Of a DNA stretch of 64,000 bases, positions 24,880-32,724 are shown piece after piece. Each line of letters starts with the position of its first letter. The stretch's first letter is position 1. The position numbers were made by a program, and so were the translations under genes. The notes under the pieces were generated by a model. The model ran no database searches. It was given only the letters and a program-made list of their open reading frames with translations, and was not told the DNA's origin. The stretch is from Streptomyces sp. CB02959 (lineage in GTDB: Bacteria > Actinomycetota > Actinomycetes > Streptomycetales > Streptomycetaceae), in contig NZ_NNBP01000021.1 of assembly GCF_002803155.1 (NCBI RefSeq), positions 62,001 through 126,000 on the forward strand. The letters are read 5' to 3'.

Positions 24880-26115
24880 ATGCCCCCCACCGTTGTGGCC
24901 GTCATCCCCGCCCGCGGCGGCTCCAAGGGCGTCCCCGCCAAGAACCTCGCCGCCGTCGGGGGCGTGCCCCTGGTGGCCCGCGCGATCCGCGAGTGCCGGG
25001 CCGCCCGGCTCGTCACCGACGTGGTCGTCTCCACCGACGACGCCGGGATCGCCGCCGCCGCCCGCGGCGCCGGCGCGGTGGTCATAGCCCGCCCCGGCGA
25101 GATCGCCGGCGACACCGCCACCAGCGAGGCCGCGGTCCGGCACGCCATGGACGCCTACGAGGCCGAACAGGGCCGCCCGGTCGACGCGGTGCTGCTCGTC
25201 CAGTGCACCAGCCCGTTCCTCACCAGCGAGGACATCGACGCGGTGGCCGCCGCGGTCGTCGAAGCCGGCGCCGACAGCGCACTGACCGTCGCCCCCTTCC
25301 ACGGCTTCGTCTGGCGCGACGCCGATGCCGCGGTCGCCGCGGAGAGCGCCGCCGACGGCGGCCACGGCGTCAACCACGACAAGTCCTTCCGGCCGCGCCG
25401 CCAGGACCGCCCGCAGGACCTGCTGGAGACCGGCGCCGCCTACGCCATGGACGCGGCCGGCTTCCGCACCAGTGGCCACCGCTTCTTCGGCCGCACCGAA
25501 CTGGTCCGCACCGACCCGGCCCGGGTGCTGGAGATCGACGACCCGCACGACCTGGCCCGCGCCCGCGCCCTCGCCCCGCTCCTCGACGCTCCCCCTGGCT
25601 TCGCCGGGGGGACCCCCACGCGCCCCGGCGCCCTGCCGACCCGCGAGGACGTCGACGCCGTCGTCCTGGACTTCGACGGCACCCAGACCGACGACCGGGT
25701 CCTGATCGACGCCGAGGGCCGGGAGACCGTCGCCGTGCACCGCGGCGACGGCCTGGGGATCGCCGCGCTCCGCCGCGCCGGGCTGGACCTGCTGATCCTG
25801 TCCACCGAGCAGAACCCGGTGGTCGCCGCCCGCGCCCGCAAGCTCAAGGTGCCCGTCCTGCACGGCATCGACCGCAAGGACATCGCCCTCAAGCAGTGGT
25901 GCGAGGAGGCCGGGGTCACCCCCGACCGGGTGCTCTACGTCGGCAACGACGTCAACGACCTGCCCTGCTTCGACCTCGTCGGCTGGCCGGTGGCGGTCGC
26001 CTCCGCCCACGACGTGGTGCGCGGCGCGGCCCGCGCGGTCACCGCCACACCCGGCGGCAGCGGCGCCATCCGCGAGATCGCCGGCTGGCTCCTGGGCCCG
26101 TCCCTCACCCCCTGA
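24880..26115 (+). CDS. neuA: Bifunctional acylneuraminate cytidylyltransferase / HAD phosphatase
   Basis: The N-terminal domain (about 1-235) is a CMP-nonulosonate synthetase with AVIPARGGSKGVPAKNLAAV and QCTSPFLTSEDID. The C-terminal domain (about 258-405) is a KdsC-type HAD phosphatase with VVLDFDGTQTDDRVLI, LSTEQNPVV and VGNDVNDLPC. The fusion can dephosphorylate a nonulosonate-9-phosphate and activate it with CTP. The linker (PPGFAGGTPTRPGALPTRED) is encoded partly by a small hairpin repeat. ATG 24880 has AAGGAGAG upstream; GTG 24772 is an upstream alternative. Confidence 0.88.
   Translation: MPPTVVAVIPARGGSKGVPAKNLAAVGGVPLVARAIRECRAARLVTDVVVSTDDAGIAAAARGAGAVVIARPGEIAGDTATSEAAVRHAMDAYEAEQGRPVDAVLLVQCTSPFLTSEDIDAVAAAVVEAGADSALTVAPFHGFVWRDADAAVAAESAADGGHGVNHDKSFRPRRQDRPQDLLETGAAYAMDAAGFRTSGHRFFGRTELVRTDPARVLEIDDPHDLARARALAPLLDAPPGFAGGTPTRPGALPTREDVDAVVLDFDGTQTDDRVLIDAEGRETVAVHRGDGLGIAALRRAGLDLLILSTEQNPVVAARARKLKVPVLHGIDRKDIALKQWCEEAGVTPDRVLYVGNDVNDLPCFDLVGWPVAVASAHDVVRGAARAVTATPGGSGAIREIAGWLLGPSLTP
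25591..25611. repeat. Small interspersed hairpin repeat inside neuA
   Basis: CCCCCTGGC-TTC-GCCGGGGGG (25591-25611) followed by ACCCCC is a hairpin sequence I recall as recurrent in Streptomyces genomes. It falls exactly at the linker between the two enzyme domains and adds residues without breaking the frame. Confidence 0.5.
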
Positions 26116-26161
26116 TCCGCCCCCCGTTCCACCACCCTCGAACAGAACGAAGGAACCTCCC

Positions 26162-27121
26162 ATGAGCAGCGACTCCCGCTTCCGCTCCCTCGGCGACCGC
26201 CCGGTCGGCCCCGGCCGCCCCGTCTACGTCACCGGCGAGATCGGTATCAACCACAACGGCGACCTGGAGAACGCCTTCGCGCTGATCGACGCCGCCGCGG
26301 ACGCCGGCTGCGACGCGGTCAAGTTCCAGAAGCGGACCCCGGAGATCTGCACCCCGCGCGACCAGTGGGACATCGAGCGCGACACCCCCTGGGGCCGGAT
26401 GACCTACATCGACTACCGCCACCGCGTGGAGTTCGACGAGGACGGCTACCGCGCCATCGACGAGTACTGCAAGAAGCGCGGCATCGCGTGGTTCGCCTCC
26501 CCCTGGGACGTCGAGTCCGTCGCCTTCCTGGAGAAGTTCGACGTGCCCTGCTACAAGGTCGCCTCCGCCTCGCTCACCGACGACGAGCTGCTGCGCGCCC
26601 TGCGCGCCACCGGCCGCACCGTCATCCTCTCCACCGGCATGTCCACCCCGAAGCAGATCCGCCACGCCGTCGAGGTCCTGGGCAGCGACAACATCGTGCT
26701 CTGCCACGCCACCAGCACCTACCCGGCCAAGGCCGAAGAGCTCAACCTCCGCATGATCCACACCCTCCAGGCCGAGTACCCCAACGTCCCGATCGGCTAC
26801 AGCGGCCACGAGACCGGCCTGCAGACCACCCTCGCCGCGGTCGCCCTCGGCGCCACCTTCGTCGAGCGGCACATCACCCTCGACCGCGCCATGTGGGGCT
26901 CCGACCAGGCCGCCTCCGTCGAGCCGCAGGGCCTGACCCGCCTGGTCCGCGACATCCGCACCATCGAGGAGTCCCTCGGCGACGGCGTCAAGAAGGTCTA
27001 CGAGAGCGAGCTCGGCCCGATGAAGAAGCTGCGCCGGGTCACCGGCGTGATCGCCGAGGCCGAAGCCGCACAGGACGCGGACGCCGAGACCGCCGCCGAC
27101 CGCGCGCCGGCCGCCGTCTGA
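26162..27121 (+). CDS. neuB: NeuB-family nonulosonate synthase (likely Kdn-9-phosphate synthase)
   Basis: Condenses PEP with a hexose or hexosamine to form a nine-carbon 2-keto acid. The 319-residue TIM barrel has VTGEIGINHNGDLENA, DAVKFQKRTPE, ILSTGMSTPKQIR and YSGHETGLQ. It stops after the barrel and lacks the C-terminal SAF (antifreeze-like) domain of sialic acid synthases. No UDP-GlcNAc 2-epimerase gene is present, and the phosphatase fused to NeuA implies a phosphorylated product. Mannose-6-phosphate to Kdn-9-phosphate is therefore the best inference. GAAGGAA precedes the ATG. Confidence 0.87.
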   Translation: MSSDSRFRSLGDRPVGPGRPVYVTGEIGINHNGDLENAFALIDAAADAGCDAVKFQKRTPEICTPRDQWDIERDTPWGRMTYIDYRHRVEFDEDGYRAIDEYCKKRGIAWFASPWDVESVAFLEKFDVPCYKVASASLTDDELLRALRATGRTVILSTGMSTPKQIRHAVEVLGSDNIVLCHATSTYPAKAEELNLRMIHTLQAEYPNVPIGYSGHETGLQTTLAAVALGATFVERHITLDRAMWGSDQAASVEPQGLTRLVRDIRTIEESLGDGVKKVYESELGPMKKLRRVTGVIAEAEAAQDADAETAADRAPAAV

Positions 27122-27188
27122 CGGGCCGAGCGGAGTTCGCGACGTGAACTCACCCGAAGGGACCCGCGCCGCCGGCGCCGCGGTCCCA

Positions 27189-27231
27189 CCCCGGGAGGCG
27201 GCGGGGACTCCCGCCCGCCGCCTCCCCGGGG
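27189..27231 (+). terminator. Hairpin between neuB and the next glycosyltransferase gene
   Basis: The arms 27189-27205 and 27214-27231 pair over 17 bp with one bulged base around an 8-base loop. The position argues that 27122-27272 is non-coding, and thus for ATG 27273 rather than GTG 27144 as the next start. It may be an attenuator. Confidence 0.55.
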
Positions 27232-27272
27232 TGCCCCGGCAGCGCAACCGGACCGAACCCAGCGGTGACGAC

Positions 27273-28367
27273 ATGAGACCCGCCCCCACCGACACCGACA
27301 CCGGCACCCTCGCCTTCGTCGAGAGCCCGGTGCAGCTGCTGAACGTCCTCGAATGGGCGCACAGCGCCAGGGCCGCCGCCCTCACCGTCGTCGTGCTCTC
27401 CCCGCACGACCCGATGACCCGCGGCCAGCTGCGCCGGATGGCCGAACTCGCCCGCGACGAAGGCCACACGGTGCGCTGGGAGGAGGCCCGCGGCGGCGCC
27501 ACCGCCCCGCTGCGCACCATCGGCGGCCTCACCCCGCTCCTGCGCCGGGCCCGCCGGGTCGTCCTCGGCGACCCCTTCTCCCGCTACGTCCAACTCCTGC
27601 TGGCCCTGACCCGGGCCCGCGACCTGGTCGTGGTCGACGACGGCACCGCCACCATGGAGTTCATCGGCCAACTCGCCCGCGGCGAACGGCTGGTGCGCTG
27701 GCACCGGCACGGCGCCGGGCGCCGCCCCCGCGACCTGCTCTTCGCACCGTTCGCCGCCACCGCCCGCCGCCGCCTGACCCCCGGCCCCGAGGGCGCCCGC
27801 CGCCGCACCGTCGCCCTCTTCAGCTCGATGCCGGTCGAGGTGCCCGAGGGCATGGCGGTCACCGCCAACGACTTCGCCTGGACCCGCGGCCGCTTCGGCC
27901 CGCCCCGCCTGACCCGCACCGCCGACATCGTCGGCACCTCGCTCGTCGAGACCGGCGTGGTCGACACCGACCGCTACCTGGCCGCGGTCGCCCGCCTGGC
28001 CCGTACGCACGGCGCCACCCGCTACTTCGCCCACCGCCGGGAACGCACCGGCAAGCTCCACCGACTGGCCACCGAGACCGGCCTGGAGGTGGTCCGCCCC
28101 GACCTCCCGCTGGAGCTGATCGCCCGCCGCGGCCCGGTCGGCCGACTGGTCCTCAGCTTCCCCTCCACCGTCGTGCACACCCTGCCGCTGGCCTTGAAGG
28201 GCACCGGAGTGCAGGTCGCGGTCTGCGACATCGACCCCGCCTGGCTCACCGCACACGCCTCGCCCCGCGCCCAGGGCTTCCTCGACGACGTCACCGGCAC
28301 CGCCCGGGACGTACAACGGCTACCGGGACGACCGGACCTGACAGCGGAACCTGAGGGCAGAACCTGA
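27273..28367 (+). CDS. Putative surface-glycan glycosyltransferase (GT52/sialyltransferase-like)
   Basis: The 364-residue soluble protein begins with TLAFVESPVQLLNVLEWA, a pattern like bacterial lipooligosaccharide sialyltransferases. Further features are VVVDDGTATMEFIG (about 115) and a late LVLSFPSTVVHTLPLAL resembling the CMP-sugar loop. The assignment rests on these motifs and on lying directly after neuA-neuB. The start is uncertain: GTG 27144 would add 43 residues encoded by a hairpin region. The stop codon lies inside a 13-bp tandem repeat. Confidence 0.65.
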   Translation: MRPAPTDTDTGTLAFVESPVQLLNVLEWAHSARAAALTVVVLSPHDPMTRGQLRRMAELARDEGHTVRWEEARGGATAPLRTIGGLTPLLRRARRVVLGDPFSRYVQLLLALTRARDLVVVDDGTATMEFIGQLARGERLVRWHRHGAGRRPRDLLFAPFAATARRRLTPGPEGARRRTVALFSSMPVEVPEGMAVTANDFAWTRGRFGPPRLTRTADIVGTSLVETGVVDTDRYLAAVARLARTHGATRYFAHRRERTGKLHRLATETGLEVVRPDLPLELIARRGPVGRLVLSFPSTVVHTLPLALKGTGVQVAVCDIDPAWLTAHASPRAQGFLDDVTGTARDVQRLPGRPDLTAEPEGRT

Positions 28368-28420
28368 GGCCAGAACCCGAGGGCAGAACCTGAGAGCAGA
28401 ACCTGAGAGCAGAACCTGAC
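28343..28420. repeat. Six 13-bp tandem repeats over the 3' end of a glycosyltransferase gene
   Basis: The unit is about AGCAGAACCTGAG, six copies in register (28343, 28356, 28369, 28382, 28395, 28408), with 0-3 differences each. The coding sequence ends at a TGA in the second unit. Because 13 is not a multiple of 3, successive units would be read in different frames. Confidence 0.85.
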
Positions 28421-28559
28421 AGGGAGCGATAAAGCCCTCGTTCATACCCCTCTCAAAATCCGTCCATGCACCCAGCTGCCTAAAATTTCTTCCCCTGACG
28501 GGCTGAACTTTTGTTGATCGAGGGCCAGTTGCCCTGTTGGGGCCCGTAACCTTCAACGG

Positions 28560-29786
28560 GTGAACCAACTGATGTCCCACCCCGCCGACGACCCGCTCGC
28601 CCCCGCCCTGCCCGGCACGCTCCCCGAGGCACTACGCGCCGAACTCGTCGCGTTCCGCCGCGACTTGCACATGCACCCCGAGCTCGGCAACCAGGAGTTC
28701 CGGACCACCGCGGCGATCAAGGACCGCCTGGAGCGGGCCGGGCTCCGCCCCCGGGTCCTCGCCACCGGCACCGGCCTCGTCTGCGACATCGGTACGGTCG
28801 ACGGCACCCCGGGCACCTCGGTTGGTGAGTCGCTCGCCTTCCGTGCGGACATCGACGCCCTCCCCATCCCCGACACCAAGACCGTCGACTACGCCTCCAC
28901 GGTCCCCGGCCGCGCCCACGCCTGCGGCCACGACGTGCACACCACCGTGGTGCTCGGCGCCGGCCTGGTCCTCGCCGAGCTGGCCCGCCAGGGCCGGCTG
29001 CCCCGCCCGGTGCGGCTGCTCTTCCAGCCCGCCGAGGAGGTCCTGCCCGGCGGCGCCGCCGAGGCCGTCGAGTGCGGGGTGCTGGACGGCGTCGGGCAGA
29101 TCCTCGCCGTGCACTGCGACCCGCGGGTGGACGCCGGCCGGATCGGCCTGCGCACCGGCCCGATCACCTCCGCCTGCGACCGGCTGGAAGTCACCCTCGA
29201 AGGGTCCGGCGGCCACACCGCCCGCCCGCACCTGACCACCGACATGGTCACCGCCGCGGCCCGGGTCGCGGTCGACGTGCCGGCGCTGATCGCCCGCCGG
29301 GTCGACGCCCGGGCCGGCCTCGCCATCACCTGGGGCCGGCTGGAGACCGGCCACGCCTGCAACGTCATCCCGCAGCGGGCCGAGCTCTCCGGCACCGTGC
29401 GCTGCCTGGACCTGAACGCCTGGCGGCAGGCGCCGGACCTGGTCCACGCCGCGCTCGACGAGGTCGCCACCCTGCACGGCGCCAAGTCCCAGATCGACTA
29501 CGTCCGGGGCGTCCCCCCGGTGGTCAACGAGGCCGCCAGCGTCCAGCTGCTGCACGACGCGATGGTCGCCCGGCGCGGCGTCGACGCCGTCGAGGACACC
29601 GAGCAGTCCCTCGGCGGCGAGGACTTCTCCTGGTACCTCGAACACGTCCCGGGCGCCATGGCCCGGCTCGGCGTCCGCCCGCCCGGCGAGCTGAGCAGCC
29701 TCGATCTGCACCGCGGAGACTTCGACGTCGACGAGCACGCGATCACCGCCGGGGTGGAGCTCTTCACCGCGGCGGCACTGCTCTGA
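28560..29786 (+). CDS. M20 family amidohydrolase/peptidase
   Basis: Zinc-dependent amidohydrolase of 408 residues (IAA-amino acid hydrolase/N-acyl amino acid amidohydrolase type). DLHMHPELGNQEF, RAHACGHDVHTTVVLGAG, FQPAEEVLPGGA and the late SLGGEDFSWYLEHV supply the metal and catalytic residues. HTARPHLTTDM belongs to the dimerisation lid. The substrate is unknown. GTG 28560 has TAACCT 7 bases upstream and no ribosome site; ATG 28572 is an alternative. A strong terminator follows. Confidence 0.88.
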   Translation: MNQLMSHPADDPLAPALPGTLPEALRAELVAFRRDLHMHPELGNQEFRTTAAIKDRLERAGLRPRVLATGTGLVCDIGTVDGTPGTSVGESLAFRADIDALPIPDTKTVDYASTVPGRAHACGHDVHTTVVLGAGLVLAELARQGRLPRPVRLLFQPAEEVLPGGAAEAVECGVLDGVGQILAVHCDPRVDAGRIGLRTGPITSACDRLEVTLEGSGGHTARPHLTTDMVTAAARVAVDVPALIARRVDARAGLAITWGRLETGHACNVIPQRAELSGTVRCLDLNAWRQAPDLVHAALDEVATLHGAKSQIDYVRGVPPVVNEAASVQLLHDAMVARRGVDAVEDTEQSLGGEDFSWYLEHVPGAMARLGVRPPGELSSLDLHRGDFDVDEHAITAGVELFTAAALL

Positions 29787-29825
29787 GCCCCGTGGAGCGC
29801 ATAAATCACGCCACACCCCGCCAGT

Positions 29826-29856
29826 ACGGGCGGCCGGCCCCGCGCCGGCCGCCCGT
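29826..29856 (+). terminator. Terminator after the amidohydrolase gene
   Basis: A perfect 12-bp stem (29826-29837 with 29845-29856, core CGGGCGGCCGG) has a 7-base loop, 39 bases after the stop. Confidence 0.8.
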
Positions 29857-29925
29857 TGCGTTTCCCGGTCGCGCGCTGAGAGACGAATCGATAACGGCAA
29901 CGCAGTGGAGGGTTTTGCGCCAGGT

Positions 29926-29937
29926 CTACGCGCGTTA
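29926..29937. promoter_or_regulatory. Nucleoside-regulon operator, site 1 (ABC transporter promoter)
   Basis: CTACGCGCGTTA matches the 12-bp palindrome CTACGCGCGTAG at 10 positions. It overlaps the likely -10 box TAATCT (29936-29941) and lies downstream of TTTTGC (29913-29918, spacer 17), between the promoter elements of the BMP transporter operon. Confidence 0.7.
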
Positions 29938-29990
29938 ATCTCCCGACAAGCCAGCGCCACTGGGGGCGCTTACAGCGAAGGGAAGGCCCC

Positions 29991-31028
29991 GTGCGTCGGG
30001 TTATCAGGGTTGTCGCCGCGGCCACCGCCACCGCGTGTCTCGCGCTCACCGCCACCGCCTGCGGACAGAGCTTCGCCGAGGCCAACCGCGCCACCCACGC
30101 GGGTGTCGGGCTGGCCTTCGACATCGGCGGCCGGGACGACCACTCGTTCAACGAGGCGGCCGCCCGCGGTACGGAGAACGCCCGCAAGCAGCTGGGCATC
30201 AAGGTCAAGATGCTCACCGCGAAGAACGGCGAGACCGAGGCGGACCGCGAGCAGCGGCTGACGTCGTTCGCCGAGGCCGGGTACAACCCGGTGATCGGGG
30301 TGGGCTTCGCCTACAGCCAGTCCGTGCAGAACGTCGCCAAGGACTTCCCGGACACCACCTTCGGCGTGGTCGACGCGGTGCCGACCGGCAAGAACGTCGA
30401 CGCGATGGTGTTCGCCGAGCACGAGGGGTCGTACCTCGCCGGGGTCGCGGCCGCGCTCAAGAGCAAGACCCACAAGGTGGGCTTCATCGGCGGCGTGAAC
30501 AACGCCCTGATCCAGAAGTTCCAGGCCGGCTTCGAGCAGGGCGTCCGCGACACCGACCCGAAGGCCAAGGTCGTCTCGCAGTACCTGTACCCCAACAACG
30601 ACAAGGGGTTCAACGACCCGGCCGCCGCCAAGGCCAAGGCCCAGGGCATGCTCGACAGCGGCATCGACATCATCTACTCGGCGGCCGGCCAGTCCGGCGC
30701 CGGCTCCATCGAGGCGATCAGCAAGGCCAAGGGCGCCTGGGCGATCGGGGTGGACTCCGACCAGTACCGGCAGCCGGGACTGGCCCGCTACAAGGACCAC
30801 ATCCTGACCTCCGTGGTGAAGAACGTGGACGTGGCGGTCTTCGACCTCATCAAGAGCTGCGAGCAGCACAAGCCGCTGACCGGCATCCACACCTACGACC
30901 TGAAGCACGGCGGTGTCTCGCTCGCCACCTCGGGCGGCTTCATCGCGGACATCCAGCCGCAGATCGACGCGGCCCGGAAGAAGATCATCGAGGGTCAGGT
31001 GAAGGTCAAGGAGACGCCGAAGTCGTAG
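29991..31028 (+). CDS. BMP-family nucleoside-binding lipoprotein
   Basis: Substrate-binding protein of a nucleoside ABC importer, 345 residues. The N-terminus MRRVIRVVAAATATACLALTA with Cys in TATAC is an export and probable lipidation signal. GVGLAFDIGGRDDHSFNEAA and IYSAAGQSGAGSIEA match the PnrA/TmpC family, which binds purine nucleosides. GTG 29991 has GAAGGGAAGG upstream. It is the first gene of a four-gene transporter operon followed by cytidine deaminase, with the nucleoside operator in its promoter. Confidence 0.92.
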   Translation: MRRVIRVVAAATATACLALTATACGQSFAEANRATHAGVGLAFDIGGRDDHSFNEAAARGTENARKQLGIKVKMLTAKNGETEADREQRLTSFAEAGYNPVIGVGFAYSQSVQNVAKDFPDTTFGVVDAVPTGKNVDAMVFAEHEGSYLAGVAAALKSKTHKVGFIGGVNNALIQKFQAGFEQGVRDTDPKAKVVSQYLYPNNDKGFNDPAAAKAKAQGMLDSGIDIIYSAAGQSGAGSIEAISKAKGAWAIGVDSDQYRQPGLARYKDHILTSVVKNVDVAVFDLIKSCEQHKPLTGIHTYDLKHGGVSLATSGGFIADIQPQIDAARKKIIEGQVKVKETPKS

Positions 31029-31119
31029 CCTCCCGGGGCCGGGCCGCCGGCCCACGCCCCCCTTCTCCCCGCTCCGTCCCCATCTCCTTCCGCTCCTTCG
31101 TCCCTGAGGGGAGTGCGCC

Positions 31120-32724
31120 ATCAACGCAGCGCCCACCAGCAGCAGCCCGCCCGGCCAGGACGCCCCTGCTGTAGAACTCCGCGGGATCACCAAAAGGTTC
31201 CCCGGCGTCGTGGCCAACCACGACATCCACCTCACGGTCCGCCGCGGCACCGTCCACGCCCTGTGCGGCGAGAACGGCGCCGGCAAATCGACCCTGATGA
31301 AGATCCTCTACGGCATGCAGAAGCCGGACGAGGGCACCATCGCGCTCGACGGCGAACAGGTCTCCCTGCACTCCCCGGGCGACGCCATCGCCCGCGGCAT
31401 CGGCATGGTGCACCAGCACTTCATGCTCGCCGACAACCTCACCGTCCTGGAGAACACCGTCCTCGGCGCGGAGAAACTGCACGGCATCGGCGCCGGCGCC
31501 CGCGCGAAGATACGGGAGATCTCCGACGCCTACGGGCTGAACATCCGGCCCGACGTGCTCGTCGAGGACCTGGGCGTCGCCGACCGGCAGCGGGTGGAGA
31601 TCCTCAAGGTCCTCTACCGGGGCGCCCGGACGCTGATCCTCGACGAGCCGACCGCGGTCCTCGTCCCGCAGGAGGTCGACGCGCTCTTCGACAACCTCCG
31701 CGAGCTCAAGTCCGAGGGCCTGACCGTCATCTTCATCTCGCACAAGCTGGGCGAGGTGCTGTCGGTCGCCGACGACATCACCGTCATCCGGCGCGGCACG
31801 ACGGTGGCCTCCGTCGAGCCCGCCGGGACCACCCCCAAGCAACTCGCCGAACTCATGGTCGGCAGCGAACTGCCGTCCCCGGAGACCCGCGAGTCCACCG
31901 TCACGGACGAGGAGATGCTGCGGGTCGACGACGTGCGGCTGTCCGCCACCGACTCCGACGGCGTGGTCCGCACGGTGCTGGACGGCATCTCGTTCACCAT
32001 CCGCAAGGGCGAGGTGCTGGGCGTCGCCGGCGTCGAGGGCAACGGCCAGGCCGAACTGGTCGAGGCCGTCATGGGCACCCGTACGCCCGACGGCGGGACC
32101 ATCACCCTCGACGGCACCGACCTGTCGCGGTCCTCCACCCGCGCCCGGCGCGAGGGCGGCATCGGCTACATCCCCGAGGACCGGCACCGGCACGGCCTGC
32201 TGCTGGACGCCCCGCTGTGGGAGAACCGCATCCTCGGCCACGTCACCGAGCGCCCCAACAGCAAGGGCAGGCTCCTCGACCTGGCCGGCGCCCGCAAGGA
32301 CACCGAGCGGATCGTCGCCGAGTACGACGTCCGCACCCCCGGCATCGAGGTCACCGCGGCCTCGCTCTCCGGCGGCAACCAGCAGAAGCTGATCGTCGGC
32401 CGCGAGATGAGCCACCACCCCAAGCTGCTGATCGCCGCCCACCCCACCCGCGGGGTCGACGTCGGCGCGCAGGCCCAGATCTGGGAGCAGATCCGCGCCG
32501 CGCGCCGCGAGGGCCTGGCGGTCCTGCTGATCTCTGCCGACCTGGACGAGCTGATCGGGCTGTCCGACACCCTGCGGGTGATGTACCGGGGCCGGCTGGT
32601 CGCGGACGCGGACCCCGCCGTGATCACCCCGGAGGAGTTGGGCTCCGCCATGACCGGTGCCGCCAGCGGCCACCTCAGCGCGTCGGACGACACCGCCGCC
32701 GCCCAAGGGGGTGGCGAGAAGTGA
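31120..32724 (+). CDS. Nucleoside ABC transporter ATP-binding protein (two NBDs), apparent ATC start
   Basis: Energises the nucleoside importer and contains two ATPase domains. NBD1 has Walker A GENGAGKST and signature VADRQRVEILK. NBD2 has GVEGNGQAE as its Walker A position and LSGGNQQKLIVGRE. The second Walker A lacks the usual GKS/T, as in this family. The first canonical start (GTG 31210) would delete the strand and the A-loop aromatic of NBD1 (VELRGITKRFPGV). Upstream, an in-frame TGA sits at 31105, and the only codon at a proper distance from GAGGGGAG is ATC 31120, giving 534 residues. The stop overlaps the permease start. Confidence 0.85.
   Translation: MNAAPTSSSPPGQDAPAVELRGITKRFPGVVANHDIHLTVRRGTVHALCGENGAGKSTLMKILYGMQKPDEGTIALDGEQVSLHSPGDAIARGIGMVHQHFMLADNLTVLENTVLGAEKLHGIGAGARAKIREISDAYGLNIRPDVLVEDLGVADRQRVEILKVLYRGARTLILDEPTAVLVPQEVDALFDNLRELKSEGLTVIFISHKLGEVLSVADDITVIRRGTTVASVEPAGTTPKQLAELMVGSELPSPETRESTVTDEEMLRVDDVRLSATDSDGVVRTVLDGISFTIRKGEVLGVAGVEGNGQAELVEAVMGTRTPDGGTITLDGTDLSRSSTRARREGGIGYIPEDRHRHGLLLDAPLWENRILGHVTERPNSKGRLLDLAGARKDTERIVAEYDVRTPGIEVTAASLSGGNQQKLIVGREMSHHPKLLIAAHPTRGVDVGAQAQIWEQIRAARREGLAVLLISADLDELIGLSDTLRVMYRGRLVADADPAVITPEELGSAMTGAASGHLSASDDTAAAQGGGEK

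Noticed and set aside
27144..27272. GTG 27144 as start of the third plus-strand glycopolymer gene
   Set aside because: The added 43 codons cover a strong hairpin and have low-complexity Pro/Arg/Ala composition; ATG 27273 begins at the conserved region.
31210..32724. GTG 31210 as start of the transporter ATPase
   Set aside because: It would remove the conserved N-terminal strand and A-loop of the first ATPase domain and lacks a suitably placed ribosome site.
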